39,709 nucleotides of DNA from Thermoleophilia bacterium (GTDB taxonomy: Bacteria > Actinomycetota > Thermoleophilia > BMS3ABIN01). Below, piece after piece: positions 1 to 7,278 of this stretch. The translations under genes were made by a program, and so were the position numbers. Under the pieces are notes generated by a model. It was given only the letters and a program-made list of their open reading frames with translations. It was not told the origin of the DNA and made no database searches. The stretch lies in contig JAENWV010000003.1 of NCBI GenBank assembly GCA_016650015.1, forward strand, positions 1 through 39,709, in the 5' to 3' direction. Position 1 is the stretch's first letter. Each line of letters opens with the position of its first letter.

Positions 1-194
1 TCCTCGAGCTGTTCACCGCGCTGGCAGTAGCGCCGGGAGACGCCGTAGACCAGCGGCAGGTAACGGGTGATTAGTTCGTCGCGGGCGCGGGTGTCCCCCT
101 GCCGGCAATAGGCTGCCAGCAACTGCCCTTCACTGAGATGCCGGTGACGTGCCGCGGTCGTGTTTTGAGTTGCATAACATGCTGCCGTGCTCAT
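1..194 (-). CDS. RNA polymerase sigma factor, SigB/SigF family (5' part only, runs off the window)
   Basis: Only the first 64 codons are present; the gene continues past the left edge. After a short polar N-terminus the protein reads into sigma-70 region 2, with ARDELITRYLPLVYGVSRRY followed by a basic/acidic RGEQLE stretch. This is the pattern of SigB/F/G-type alternative sigma factors, and that family assignment is by recall. The ATG at 194-192 is preceded by a strong ribosome binding site, GGAGGTG, 4-5 bases upstream. Two small membrane-protein genes lie upstream in the same direction, and a SigB-like promoter motif lies in the intervening gap. Such factors usually drive general stress or developmental regulons; which one cannot be told here. 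Another group 3/4 sigma factor is the main alternative. Confidence 0.7.
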   Translation of the reverse strand, partial: MSTAACYATQNTTAARHRHLSEGQLLAAYCRQGDTRARDELITRYLPLVYGVSRRYCQRGEQLE

Positions 195-307
195 TGCCCA
201 CCTCCATCGATTTGCGCCTAACCTGACGGCGCTTTTGTTCTGTTTCGATGGTCCCACCCAGACCTGGCCCTGAACCCTGAGCAACACCCTGAAGCGGGAT
301 TATGGAC

Positions 308-330
308 CTACCCCAGCCTGCATAATAAAC
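308..330 (-). promoter_or_regulatory. Candidate SigB-type promoter upstream of the sigma factor gene
   Basis: On the minus strand GTTT (330-327) is followed after exactly 13 bases by GGGTAG (313-308). The classical SigB consensus is GTTT, then 13-17 bases, then GGGWAT, so the -10 differs at one position. It lies about 115 bases before the sigma factor ATG, which would allow autoregulation. Chance occurrence is possible because the motif is short. Confidence 0.4.
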
Positions 331-357
331 CTCAGCCTTCTGCGCACAAGCTTATAC

Positions 358-642
358 TCAAACGAGGAAATCCGACATCGGGCTTATCCCTGAATTCGCG
401 CCGGCAAGTTCCCGATCAAACTCCGCCTCGCGCTCGGTAGCCGCCTTCCTGCCGACCTCCACCGCTTCCTTCACTTCTTGCTGCAGTTCAGCCTGCGTCT
501 GCTTAAGTTCACCAGGCAGGTTCGCCAGAACCGCCCCCATGTCCCTGCCGGTCTTTTCCGCTCGCCGCTGGGCGTAGACTAATACAGCCGCGCCGGCTAT
601 CATTCCCGTCCATCCCAGTTTGGCGAACAGCTTGCCCATCAC
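358..642 (-). CDS. Small YtxH-like membrane protein
   Basis: This 94-residue protein has one hydrophobic segment at about residues 10-25 (the WTGMIAGAAVLVYAQRR region). A charged, probably helical stretch rich in Glu, Gln and Lys follows. It resembles YtxH/DUF883-type single-pass envelope proteins in layout, but I see no diagnostic motif, so the name describes layout only. Its ATG overlaps the stop of the upstream DUF948 gene (ATGA at 642-639), so the two are translationally coupled. In Bacillus subtilis the ytxG-ytxH pair belongs to the SigB stress regulon; here the pair sits beside a SigB-family sigma gene. Molecular function is unknown. Confidence 0.6.
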   Translation of the reverse strand: MMGKLFAKLGWTGMIAGAAVLVYAQRRAEKTGRDMGAVLANLPGELKQTQAELQQEVKEAVEVGRKAATEREAEFDRELAGANSGISPMSDFLV

Positions 643-1007
643 TGGCGCCTTCCTCTCTGGCTGACCAGGGAGGAGATTGCCTCCGACACTCCGGCCGTGA
701 CACCGGCGACCTTCTTGACCGGCGCGGTCAGCGCCGACGATACCGCCCTGGTGGTATGGTCGACCCGGTCGGTCACTCCCACCAGCGTCCCCATCATGTC
801 ATCCAGCTTGCCCAGCTGGCTGTTCACCTCGTCCAGCGTCACCTGGAGCCTGGTCAGCAACGGGATGACCTCTTCGTCGAGCCGTTTGAGGAATACATTC
901 AGCCTCGAAAACGTCCCACCCATCTTCAAGAGCAGAAACGCCAGAGCCAGCGCTGTTACTACCAAAAAGAAGCTCAACGATCCTTCGAGAATGTCTGTCC
1001 AGTCCAT
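639..1007 (-). CDS. DUF948 (YtxG-like) membrane-anchored coiled-coil protein
   Basis: This 122-residue protein starts with a transmembrane segment at about residues 8-28 (SLSFFLVVTALALAFLLL). A long heptad-like helix follows, with repeated LTRLQVTLDEVNSQLGKLDD and later V/T-rich repeats. This is the usual DUF948 architecture, a short N-terminal anchor followed by an amphipathic coil. GGGAGG lies about 9 bases upstream of the ATG. It is the first gene of a minus-strand pair with the YtxH-like gene and is divergent from the ECF sigma gene at 1299. The family is stress-associated in Firmicutes, but its role is not established. Confidence 0.7.
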   Translation of the reverse strand: MDWTDILEGSLSFFLVVTALALAFLLLKMGGTFSRLNVFLKRLDEEVIPLLTRLQVTLDEVNSQLGKLDDMMGTLVGVTDRVDHTTRAVSSALTAPVKKVAGVTAGVSEAISSLVSQRGRRQ

Positions 1008-1298
1008 ATGGGTTTTCCTCCCGTGTATTGACAGTTTGTCGCTTGTATCTTAACACAGTTGAAATACCCATTGTGACCGGCATTGCCTCCCTGGAAAGTC
1101 CACCTTTACTTAGGCTGAGTTGCCAATATATCGCAATTCTGAAATAAACCTTAATCGGGAAAAACCCCTTTTTACAGGTAGTAAAACCCTGAGTACCTCC
1201 TTATCAGATTTTCATTATTATGTCGTGATGCGCCGGTGATACTCTCCCCGGGCTAGCGTATACATGGTTGAGACCGAATAAAGAGAGGGTTTGCCGCC

Positions 1299-1889
1299 AT
1301 GGCAAATACGGAAGAAACAGTGGTGAGAATGAACTTGCTTCGCAGACATAAGCAAACCGCTGGCGCGATGGCAGCGGACATCACCTCTCAGTTCGATGAA
1401 GTCTATCGTGCTTACCTGAGGCCAGTATATGCCTTCGTTGCATTCCGGGTCGGCAATCGTGCCGCCGCGGAGGATATCACCGCTCAGGTGTTCGAGAAGG
1501 CCTGGCGCGGTTATCCCAGGTTCGACCCGCGCAAGGCGGCGATATCAACCTGGCTGTTCACGATAGCCAGAAACAGCCTGACCGACCACTATCGCAGCGC
1601 CGGCAGAAAAACCGATGAAGTCGAGCTTCCCGATGATCTGGGCGCCGGGGCTGAATCAGACCCCGTTCCCCGGCTTGAAGCCCTGGAGCTGCGGCGCGAG
1701 CTTAATGCGGCGCTTACCAGCCTGGAACCGCGGGAGCTGGAGATCGTGTCACTGAAATTCGGTGGCGCCATGACGAACCGCGACATCAGCACACTCTTGC
1801 AGATTTCTGAATCCAATGTTGGCACCATCCTCTACCGGTCTCTCAAGAAAATGAAAACCCGAATTGAGGGCGGGATCAAAAATGACTGA
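1299..1889 (+). CDS. ECF-type sigma-70 factor
   Basis: This 196-residue protein has the two-domain ECF layout. Region 2 is at about residues 25-100, with FRVGNRAAAEDITAQVFEKA and then ISTWLFTIARNSLTDHYR. Region 4 is at about 130-190, with a helix-turn-helix of the form LEPRELEIVSLKFGGAMTNR...ISESNVGTILYRSLKKMK. It should direct RNA polymerase to a small target set, commonly including its own promoter. The chosen ATG has GAGAGGG about 11 bases upstream; the ATG at 1329 is an alternative. The stop overlaps the next gene by 8 bases (ATG at 1882, TGA at 1887-1889), the usual layout for a sigma factor and its membrane regulator. Confidence 0.9.
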   Translation: MANTEETVVRMNLLRRHKQTAGAMAADITSQFDEVYRAYLRPVYAFVAFRVGNRAAAEDITAQVFEKAWRGYPRFDPRKAAISTWLFTIARNSLTDHYRSAGRKTDEVELPDDLGAGAESDPVPRLEALELRRELNAALTSLEPRELEIVSLKFGGAMTNRDISTLLQISESNVGTILYRSLKKMKTRIEGGIKND

Positions 1890-3204
1890 TGACAGAGAAC
1901 AACAGGAACTAATTGACCTGATCGAACGGCTGCTCGCCGGCGAAACCGTCGCAGCGGCAGGCGATCGCGAGGAAGAACTGGAAAAGCTTCTGGCTATCGC
2001 GGCGGAACTCAATGAGCGAAGGCCGGAACCGTCAGCTGAGTTCGAGGAAAGGCTCGAAGCCAGGATGGCTGGGTTGAAAACCGCTACGGCCGTAACGAGC
2101 GATGATACTGCAGACGCGTCCCCCGGAGACGGCGTTGCGGCTCCCGGTGCGGCAACCGGAACGTCAATCGACGAGAAGAGCTGGTTGCGTGCATGGCTCT
2201 CCATGCCGCGGCTTGCCGCCGTGGCGGCCGCGCTGGTCATCGGGCTCGGCGTGGTCGGCATGGGCGGAGCCATTATCCGTGGCGGCTACCAGGGCAAAAC
2301 AGCTACTGTATCAGATGTGGCCAGCGATACCGGGACCCCTGCTGATGACGTAAAGACCCTGGAAAATGCCACGGGGCAGTCGGCTGCCGGGCGCTCCGGG
2401 GAAATCGCCGCCGGCGACACCGCGGGTTATGCCGGTTCGCCCCCCGGTGGTTCCGCCGACTCGGGCAGCACCGCAGGCATATCCGGGGTAGATACCGTGA
2501 CGCCGCTGCCTTCCACCCAGCGAATCATCCAGAGCGCCGACTACCAGGTCGAGGTGGCGCAGGGTGAATTCAACGACAAGTACTCGCAGATTTCGGCTAT
2601 CGCCGCGAAGTATGGCGGTTATGTGGTATCCGGCGATACGCGCTCCAGCGGCGATGAGCTCAAGCGTGGCAGCATCACCATCCGCGTCGCCAGCGGCAAC
2701 GACAACTTCACCAAGGCCCAGGCCGATCTCGAGGGACTCGGCAACGTGACCTCCAGGAAAGTATCCGGCCAGGATGTCACCGAAGAATACGTGGACCTGC
2801 AAAGCCGGCTGCGTAACGCCGAGGCCCAGGAAACCCAGATGCTGGAGCTGATGAAAAGGGCGCAGACCATCGAGGAGATACTTACGGTGCAGTCGCGCCT
2901 GGCGGAGATCCAGTCCCAGATCGAGCAGATCAAGGGCCGCATGAAATACACGGAGTCACGCACTGACTTCGCCACCATCACTGTGGACCTGCGCGAGACG
3001 AAGGAAGGAGTCAGCGAGACTGAGAGCGTTGGCACCAACTGGGGTTTCATCGACTCGCTAAAATACGCCGGCTGGCTGGCGGTTCAGACGCTGAACTTCG
3101 TCATCGTAGCGCTTGCGGTTATCGTTCCGCTGACCTTTATGGGCGGCGGTCTGGCTATTCTGTTCTACCGCCTGGCACAATGGCGGCGGAACCGAAACAA
3201 GTAG
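1882..3204 (+). CDS. DUF4349 membrane protein, probable anti-sigma partner of the ECF factor
   Basis: This 440-residue protein starts at the ATG overlapping the sigma gene; a TTG at 1864 is possible but lies further inside that gene. An acidic, helical cytoplasmic region of about 100 residues precedes a transmembrane segment near 112-138 (LAAVAAALVIGLGVVGMGGA). A Gly/Ser/Thr-rich linker follows. The DUF4349 domain covers about 205-385, with QSADYQVEVAQGEF, GGYVVSG and a long helical pair (EEYVDLQSRLRNAEAQ, IEEILTVQSRLAEIQSQIEQ). A C-terminal hydrophobic segment (LNFVIVALAVIVPLTFMGGG) and a basic tail end the protein. By context the cytoplasmic part may hold the sigma factor and the outer domain may sense the envelope. 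I see no zinc-type HxxxCxxC anti-sigma motif, so this role is inference. Confidence 0.7.
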   Translation: MTDDREQQELIDLIERLLAGETVAAAGDREEELEKLLAIAAELNERRPEPSAEFEERLEARMAGLKTATAVTSDDTADASPGDGVAAPGAATGTSIDEKSWLRAWLSMPRLAAVAAALVIGLGVVGMGGAIIRGGYQGKTATVSDVASDTGTPADDVKTLENATGQSAAGRSGEIAAGDTAGYAGSPPGGSADSGSTAGISGVDTVTPLPSTQRIIQSADYQVEVAQGEFNDKYSQISAIAAKYGGYVVSGDTRSSGDELKRGSITIRVASGNDNFTKAQADLEGLGNVTSRKVSGQDVTEEYVDLQSRLRNAEAQETQMLELMKRAQTIEEILTVQSRLAEIQSQIEQIKGRMKYTESRTDFATITVDLRETKEGVSETESVGTNWGFIDSLKYAGWLAVQTLNFVIVALAVIVPLTFMGGGLAILFYRLAQWRRNRNK

Positions 3205-3247
3205 GGACATGAGGACAGCGCTGCCAAAAGCGCAGGCAATAATCCGA

Positions 3248-3277
3248 AAAGGGAGCGTCGCAAACGGTGCTCCCTTT
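3248..3277 (+). terminator. Terminator-like hairpin after the sigma/DUF4349 pair
   Basis: A perfect 9-bp stem, AAAGGGAGC with GCTCCCTTT, encloses a 12-base loop 43 bases after the DUF4349 stop. The U tract is only three bases long, so termination efficiency is uncertain. It separates the sigma operon from the diguanylate cyclase gene. Confidence 0.6.
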
Positions 3278-3334
3278 CACTATCTGCCATGGCGTCTCTA
3301 TTCAGCCAGCTGTTACGCCGGGGTGTTCCTCCTC

Positions 3335-3354
3335 TTTCTTATGGGTATAAGAAA
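3335..3354 (+). promoter_or_regulatory. AT-rich perfect inverted repeat in the diguanylate cyclase upstream region
   Basis: TTTCTTAT and ATAAGAAA are perfect 8-base arms around GGGT, about 165 bases before the cyclase ATG. It could be an operator or a small hairpin; there is no adjacent U tract in the plus direction. A second looser inverted repeat, GTGGCG...CGCCAC with a 21-base gap, lies closer to the gene. I found no convincing -35/-10 pair in this gap. Confidence 0.3.
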
Positions 3355-3518
3355 AATGCAATATTGTTAGTTTTCCTGGCAGCGAGCCACAACCATGGGG
3401 AAAATTGCTTTGTGAGGCGCTAATTGAAAAAACGGGATGTGGATAATCATCAGTGGCGTGGATATGTTTTGTTAATTCTCGCCACGAGTGATATCCGGGA
3501 ACGGCCGGGGCGGCATTA

Positions 3519-5633
3519 ATGATAACTCTGTTTGGCCTGCTTTCGCTGGCATCGACTGGCATCGCCTTGATTATGGGGACCCTGGTGATCTCCCGGAATC
3601 ATCGGGAACCGGTCAACCGGATCTTCTTTGCCCTATGCCTGGCGATCGCCTACTGGTCCTTTACCAAGTATGAGCACCGCATAGCCGGCGAATATGACGA
3701 AGCCCTTTTCTGGATCCACATATCGTTCGTCTGGGCGCTGCCCAGCGCCATGCTGCTGCACTTCGTCCTGGTCTATACAGGCAACGAGCGTTTTCTCCAG
3801 AAGAAATGGCCCTTCATGCTGCTGTATGGCCCGTCGGTGATCATCGCGGTTCTGACTATCGTCAGCGATGACTATTCCGGGCTACCCAAGATGAGACCGT
3901 GGGGCTGGTCCATCGAACCTCTGCATGGCCGCCTCACTATCTTTAGCTATTTTTACATATCTTTACTCACCTTTTCAGCGTTGCTGATCTGCTTGCGCTT
4001 TTTTTTGAAACAGGATGATCCTCGAAAGCGAATTCAGTCAGGTCTTACGCTTGCCGGCATCAGTGTCTATGCCATAGCTCCGGCACTGAGTTACATCCTG
4101 CTGCCGTTGCTCAAAATAAGAATCCCCGATATCAGCTCTGTCACCTTCGCAGTGGGGGTCGGCGGCATCATCGGCTACGGGATCTGGAAGTACGATCTGC
4201 TCTCGATGACCCCTGCCGACGCCGCCGAAAAAATCATCTCAACAATGTCCGACGCTTTGCTGCTGATTGGCACCAGTGGCGAAATCAAGAATATCAACAA
4301 CGCGGCCCTGGACCTTCTCGGCTACGAACAGGCAGAAATCCTGGGCATGTCGGCGGAAAAAATCTTTCCCGATGGCTGGCTGAAGGAATGCATCCTCAGC
4401 CGCGAGGGAACCAGCGGCAGCATCGAGGGCGTCAGCGAAATCGAAACAATCGTTCTGACCAGGTCGGGCGAGAAAACGCCGGTCTCCCTTTCCAGCTCCA
4501 AACTTCATAACCAGCGCAAACAGCTGGTCGGAACCGTCTGTATCGCCCGCAATATCAGCGAGCGCAAACGCGCCGAGGACCTGATCAAAATGCAGAGCGA
4601 AGGTCTGATTTCCAGAAACGCCGAGCTGACGGCGCTTTACGAGATCTCAAACGTAGTCCGCAACAGCCTTGACCTTGACCTGATGCTGCGGCAGGCGCTG
4701 GACACGATAACCAGCCTGTCTGTATTCAACATCGAGTATAAGGGTGGCATTTTCACGGTCGAGGGCGAAACGCTGCGACTGTTGGCGAGTCTGCATCATG
4801 CAGATAATTTCCTGCGGGCCCATGATGGAATAAAGCTTGGTGACTGCCTCTGCGGCCAGGCGGCCCGAAGCGGCGAGATCATCGTATCATTGAATGCCCG
4901 GGAGGAAGACAGGCATACGAAAGATTATCCTGAAATCAGTGATCACGGGCATGTGATCGTACCGCTCAAAGCCATGGAAAAAGTCACCGGTGTCCTCTAT
5001 CTTTATCTGCCGGCGAACGCTGAAATCGATAATCGGCAGCTTAAGCTGCTGGAGACGATCGCTGCCGAGCTGGGCATCGCCATCGAGAACGCCCGCCTCT
5101 ACACAGAGACCCGGACCTTGTCGCTACACGACCCGCTGACCGGCCTCGCCAACCGGCGACTGATGGCGCTGGAGCTGGACAAGGCCCTCGCGCGCGCCAA
5201 GCGCACGGGCAAGCCCTTCTCGCTGGTCATGGCGGATATCGACCTTTTCAAAAACTACAACGACCTCTACGGGCATGCAGCCGGCGACGAAATTCTGGCC
5301 GGGATAGCAAAATTGATACTTGAAGAAATTCGCCGCATCGATCTTGGGGCGCGCTTTGGCGGCGAGGAATTTCTACTGATACTACCGGACACGGACCTGG
5401 ATGAAGCTGTCGAGGTCGCTGAACGCATACGCTGTAAGGCTGCCGCAACCGAGTTCACCTGCTCCGCAACCTTGAAAACATCCGGCATCACGATCAGTCT
5501 GGGTGTAGCGACCTGGGACGACAGTATCGGCAGCGAAGACATATTGGTCGCCAGGGCCGATACGGCGCTATACATGGCGAAAAACAAGGGTCGAAACCGG
5601 GTTGAGAGCTGGAAGCGGATGAACATAACCTGA
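3519..5633 (+). CDS. Membrane diguanylate cyclase (7TM - PAS - GAF - GGDEF)
   Basis: This 704-residue protein should make cyclic di-GMP from two GTP. The N-terminal ~230 residues contain about seven hydrophobic segments and resemble the 7TM sensor region of some histidine kinases. A PAS domain follows at about 240-355 (MSDALLLIGTSGEIKNINNAAL). A GAF domain covers about 370-525 (TALYEISNVVRNSLDLDLML, ending ELGIAIENARLY). The GGDEF domain starts near 535 (LHDPLTGLANRR). The active site is GGEEF at 614-618 and an RxxD inhibitory site (RRID, 605-608) precedes it, so catalysis and product inhibition both look intact. No EAL or HD-GYP domain is present. It stands alone on the plus strand and converges on mnmA. 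Its signal is unknown; control of pili or surface behaviour is only a guess. Confidence 0.9.
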   Translation: MITLFGLLSLASTGIALIMGTLVISRNHREPVNRIFFALCLAIAYWSFTKYEHRIAGEYDEALFWIHISFVWALPSAMLLHFVLVYTGNERFLQKKWPFMLLYGPSVIIAVLTIVSDDYSGLPKMRPWGWSIEPLHGRLTIFSYFYISLLTFSALLICLRFFLKQDDPRKRIQSGLTLAGISVYAIAPALSYILLPLLKIRIPDISSVTFAVGVGGIIGYGIWKYDLLSMTPADAAEKIISTMSDALLLIGTSGEIKNINNAALDLLGYEQAEILGMSAEKIFPDGWLKECILSREGTSGSIEGVSEIETIVLTRSGEKTPVSLSSSKLHNQRKQLVGTVCIARNISERKRAEDLIKMQSEGLISRNAELTALYEISNVVRNSLDLDLMLRQALDTITSLSVFNIEYKGGIFTVEGETLRLLASLHHADNFLRAHDGIKLGDCLCGQAARSGEIIVSLNAREEDRHTKDYPEISDHGHVIVPLKAMEKVTGVLYLYLPANAEIDNRQLKLLETIAAELGIAIENARLYTETRTLSLHDPLTGLANRRLMALELDKALARAKRTGKPFSLVMADIDLFKNYNDLYGHAAGDEILAGIAKLILEEIRRIDLGARFGGEEFLLILPDTDLDEAVEVAERIRCKAAATEFTCSATLKTSGITISLGVATWDDSIGSEDILVARADTALYMAKNKGRNRVESWKRMNIT

Positions 5634-5683
5634 AATTCAGACTAACCGGTTGCCGACGCACCCGAGGCCAAAAGGGAACTCGA

Positions 5684-7159
5684 TCAGAATGCTGTTTCGA
5701 TAACTCCGCCGGCCATCAGGATCTGATCATCATAGATCACCGCCGACTGCCCGGGCGCGATACCGTGGACCGGCTGGTCGAGTTCCAGGCGCCATGAGCC
5801 CCGGAAGTCTTCCACAATGCGGCCGGGAACAGCCGGAGCGTTATACCTGGGCTGGATCATCAGGCTGATGCCGAGCAATTCATCGGCCGGGACGAAACTG
5901 TTTACCTGTCCGATCACCAGTGTCGACACCGCCAGCTCTGCGCGGCTTCCCGCCACCACCAGATTCTCTTCCGGAACCGTCCGCAAAACATACAGGGGTT
6001 CCGGGGCGCTGACGCCAAGACCGTGCCGCTGGCCTACCGTGTAGTCGATAAAGCCTCCGTGTGATCCAAGCCGGTCGCCAGCGGCATCGACGATATCCCC
6101 GGCTCCGGGAAGCTCCACGGCGCGACTGCGCAGGAAGCGGCGATAATCGTCGTCGGGAATGAAACAGACCTCCTGGCTCTCCGGCCGGTTGTGGGCGGCG
6201 ATTCCTGCCTCACGGGCCAGATTACGGCTGTCATCCTTGGACAATTCCCCCAGGGGGAAATCAAGCCGCTCCAGCAATGCGGGCTTGATGCCCCAAAGCA
6301 TGTATGACTGGTCCTTTGCCTGATCGGCGCCGCGGACGATCAGGCGGCCATCACCACCCGACTGCCGCAGCCGGACATAATGGCCGGTGGCCACTTGGGC
6401 GGCACCCAGCCTGTCGGCCAGAAGAATCAGCTCGTGGAAACGGAAGCGGCCATTGCAGCGCGCGCAGGGGTTAGGCGTCCGCCCGGCCATGTATTCCCCG
6501 ACGAAGTCGTCCACGACCACCGCAGCGAACGTCTCCGTGTAGTCGACCGTCAGGTGGGGCAGGCCCAGGCCATGGCAGACCTCGCGAGCGCCACGGATGG
6601 CCTCGGGAGAACAACAGCTGGGAGATTCAACATCTTCGCAGGATGGATCGCTCCAGAGGCGCATCGTGACGCCGACAACATCGCGGCCGGCGTTTCGTTC
6701 GAGCAGGCAGGCGGTGGAGCTGTCGACGCCACCGCTCATGGCGACGAGCATGCTATTTTCATGGATCTCTTTCGCCTTGGGGAAGGTGCCGCGCCCGATG
6801 GCGTCCTCCAGGGCTGCATGCAGGGACTCGACGGCGAAGAACGCGGCTTTTCGGATCGATTCGCCGCCACGTTCCGAGTCACCACTCAATGCCGCCTCTA
6901 TCGTCGCGGACGGCAAGCGAGCCGCTTCCTGCCAGCTCCTGCCGGTTATTATTTCGGTGATCAGGCTGCCGGCGGCGATGGCCGCGCTCGAACCAGATGC
7001 CTGAAAACGGGCTTCGGCCAGATTGCCGGCATCAAAGTTGATGAAAAATTTTATGACAACGCCACAGCCGGGATCGCCGGCCCCGCCACGTCCATCAGCG
7101 CCGGGAAGCTCTCCGGCGTTTCTGGGGTTATGGAAATGATCGAGGAGCAGTGATGTCAT
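5684..7159 (-). CDS. mnmA: tRNA-specific 2-thiouridylase MnmA with N-terminal degenerate IscU/NifU-like domain
   Basis: This 491-residue fusion is about 125 residues longer than usual MnmA, which thiolates U34 of Lys, Glu and Gln tRNAs. Residues 1-125 match IscU/NifU scaffolds (LLDHFHNPRNAG, GDPGCGVVIKFF, SLITEIITG). Only the first scaffold cysteine, C32, remains: the second is SGSS (55-58), the third is lost, and the Asp after CG is Val. The MnmA part is complete, with P-loop SGGVDSS at 142-148, catalytic C235 and C332, and the ATGHY and DQSYMLWG motifs. The first catalytic motif is NPCARCN, so C232-x2-C235 plus C332 gives three cysteines, whereas E. coli has Asp at the first position (NPDILCN). 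No cysteine desulfurase gene is in the window. No clear ribosome binding site precedes the ATG. A TATAGA lies 14 bases before it, so a nearly leaderless mRNA is possible. Confidence 0.93.
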   Translation of the reverse strand: MTSLLLDHFHNPRNAGELPGADGRGGAGDPGCGVVIKFFINFDAGNLAEARFQASGSSAAIAAGSLITEIITGRSWQEAARLPSATIEAALSGDSERGGESIRKAAFFAVESLHAALEDAIGRGTFPKAKEIHENSMLVAMSGGVDSSTACLLERNAGRDVVGVTMRLWSDPSCEDVESPSCCSPEAIRGAREVCHGLGLPHLTVDYTETFAAVVVDDFVGEYMAGRTPNPCARCNGRFRFHELILLADRLGAAQVATGHYVRLRQSGGDGRLIVRGADQAKDQSYMLWGIKPALLERLDFPLGELSKDDSRNLAREAGIAAHNRPESQEVCFIPDDDYRRFLRSRAVELPGAGDIVDAAGDRLGSHGGFIDYTVGQRHGLGVSAPEPLYVLRTVPEENLVVAGSRAELAVSTLVIGQVNSFVPADELLGISLMIQPRYNAPAVPGRIVEDFRGSWRLELDQPVHGIAPGQSAVIYDDQILMAGGVIETAF

Positions 7160-7190
7160 GAATCCATGATAACTCTATACGACAGCAGGC

Positions 7191-7225
7191 AAAAGAAATG
7201 GCCGCCCCCTTAAGGAGCGGCCATT
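7191..7225 (-). terminator. Intrinsic terminator after the thioredoxin-like lipoprotein gene
   Basis: Reading the minus strand, a 9-bp stem AATGGCCGC/GCGGCCATT encloses an 11-base loop and is followed by TCTTTTG. It lies about 54 bases beyond the lipoprotein stop and 32 bases before mnmA, so mnmA probably has its own promoter. Confidence 0.7.
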
Positions 7226-7278
7226 GAATATATTCCTATTGAAATTCCGTTGCGGGAAAACCCATCCGCTTTTGCTTG

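Noticed and set aside
1064-1069. GGGTAT on the minus strand upstream of DUF948, like a SigB -10 box
   Set aside because: No GTTT occurs 13-17 bases upstream, so only half of the promoter is present.
1195-1202. Perfect AAGGAGGT ribosome-binding sequence on the minus strand
   Set aside because: No start codon follows within 5-12 bases and the frame beyond closes quickly, so it serves no gene I can find.
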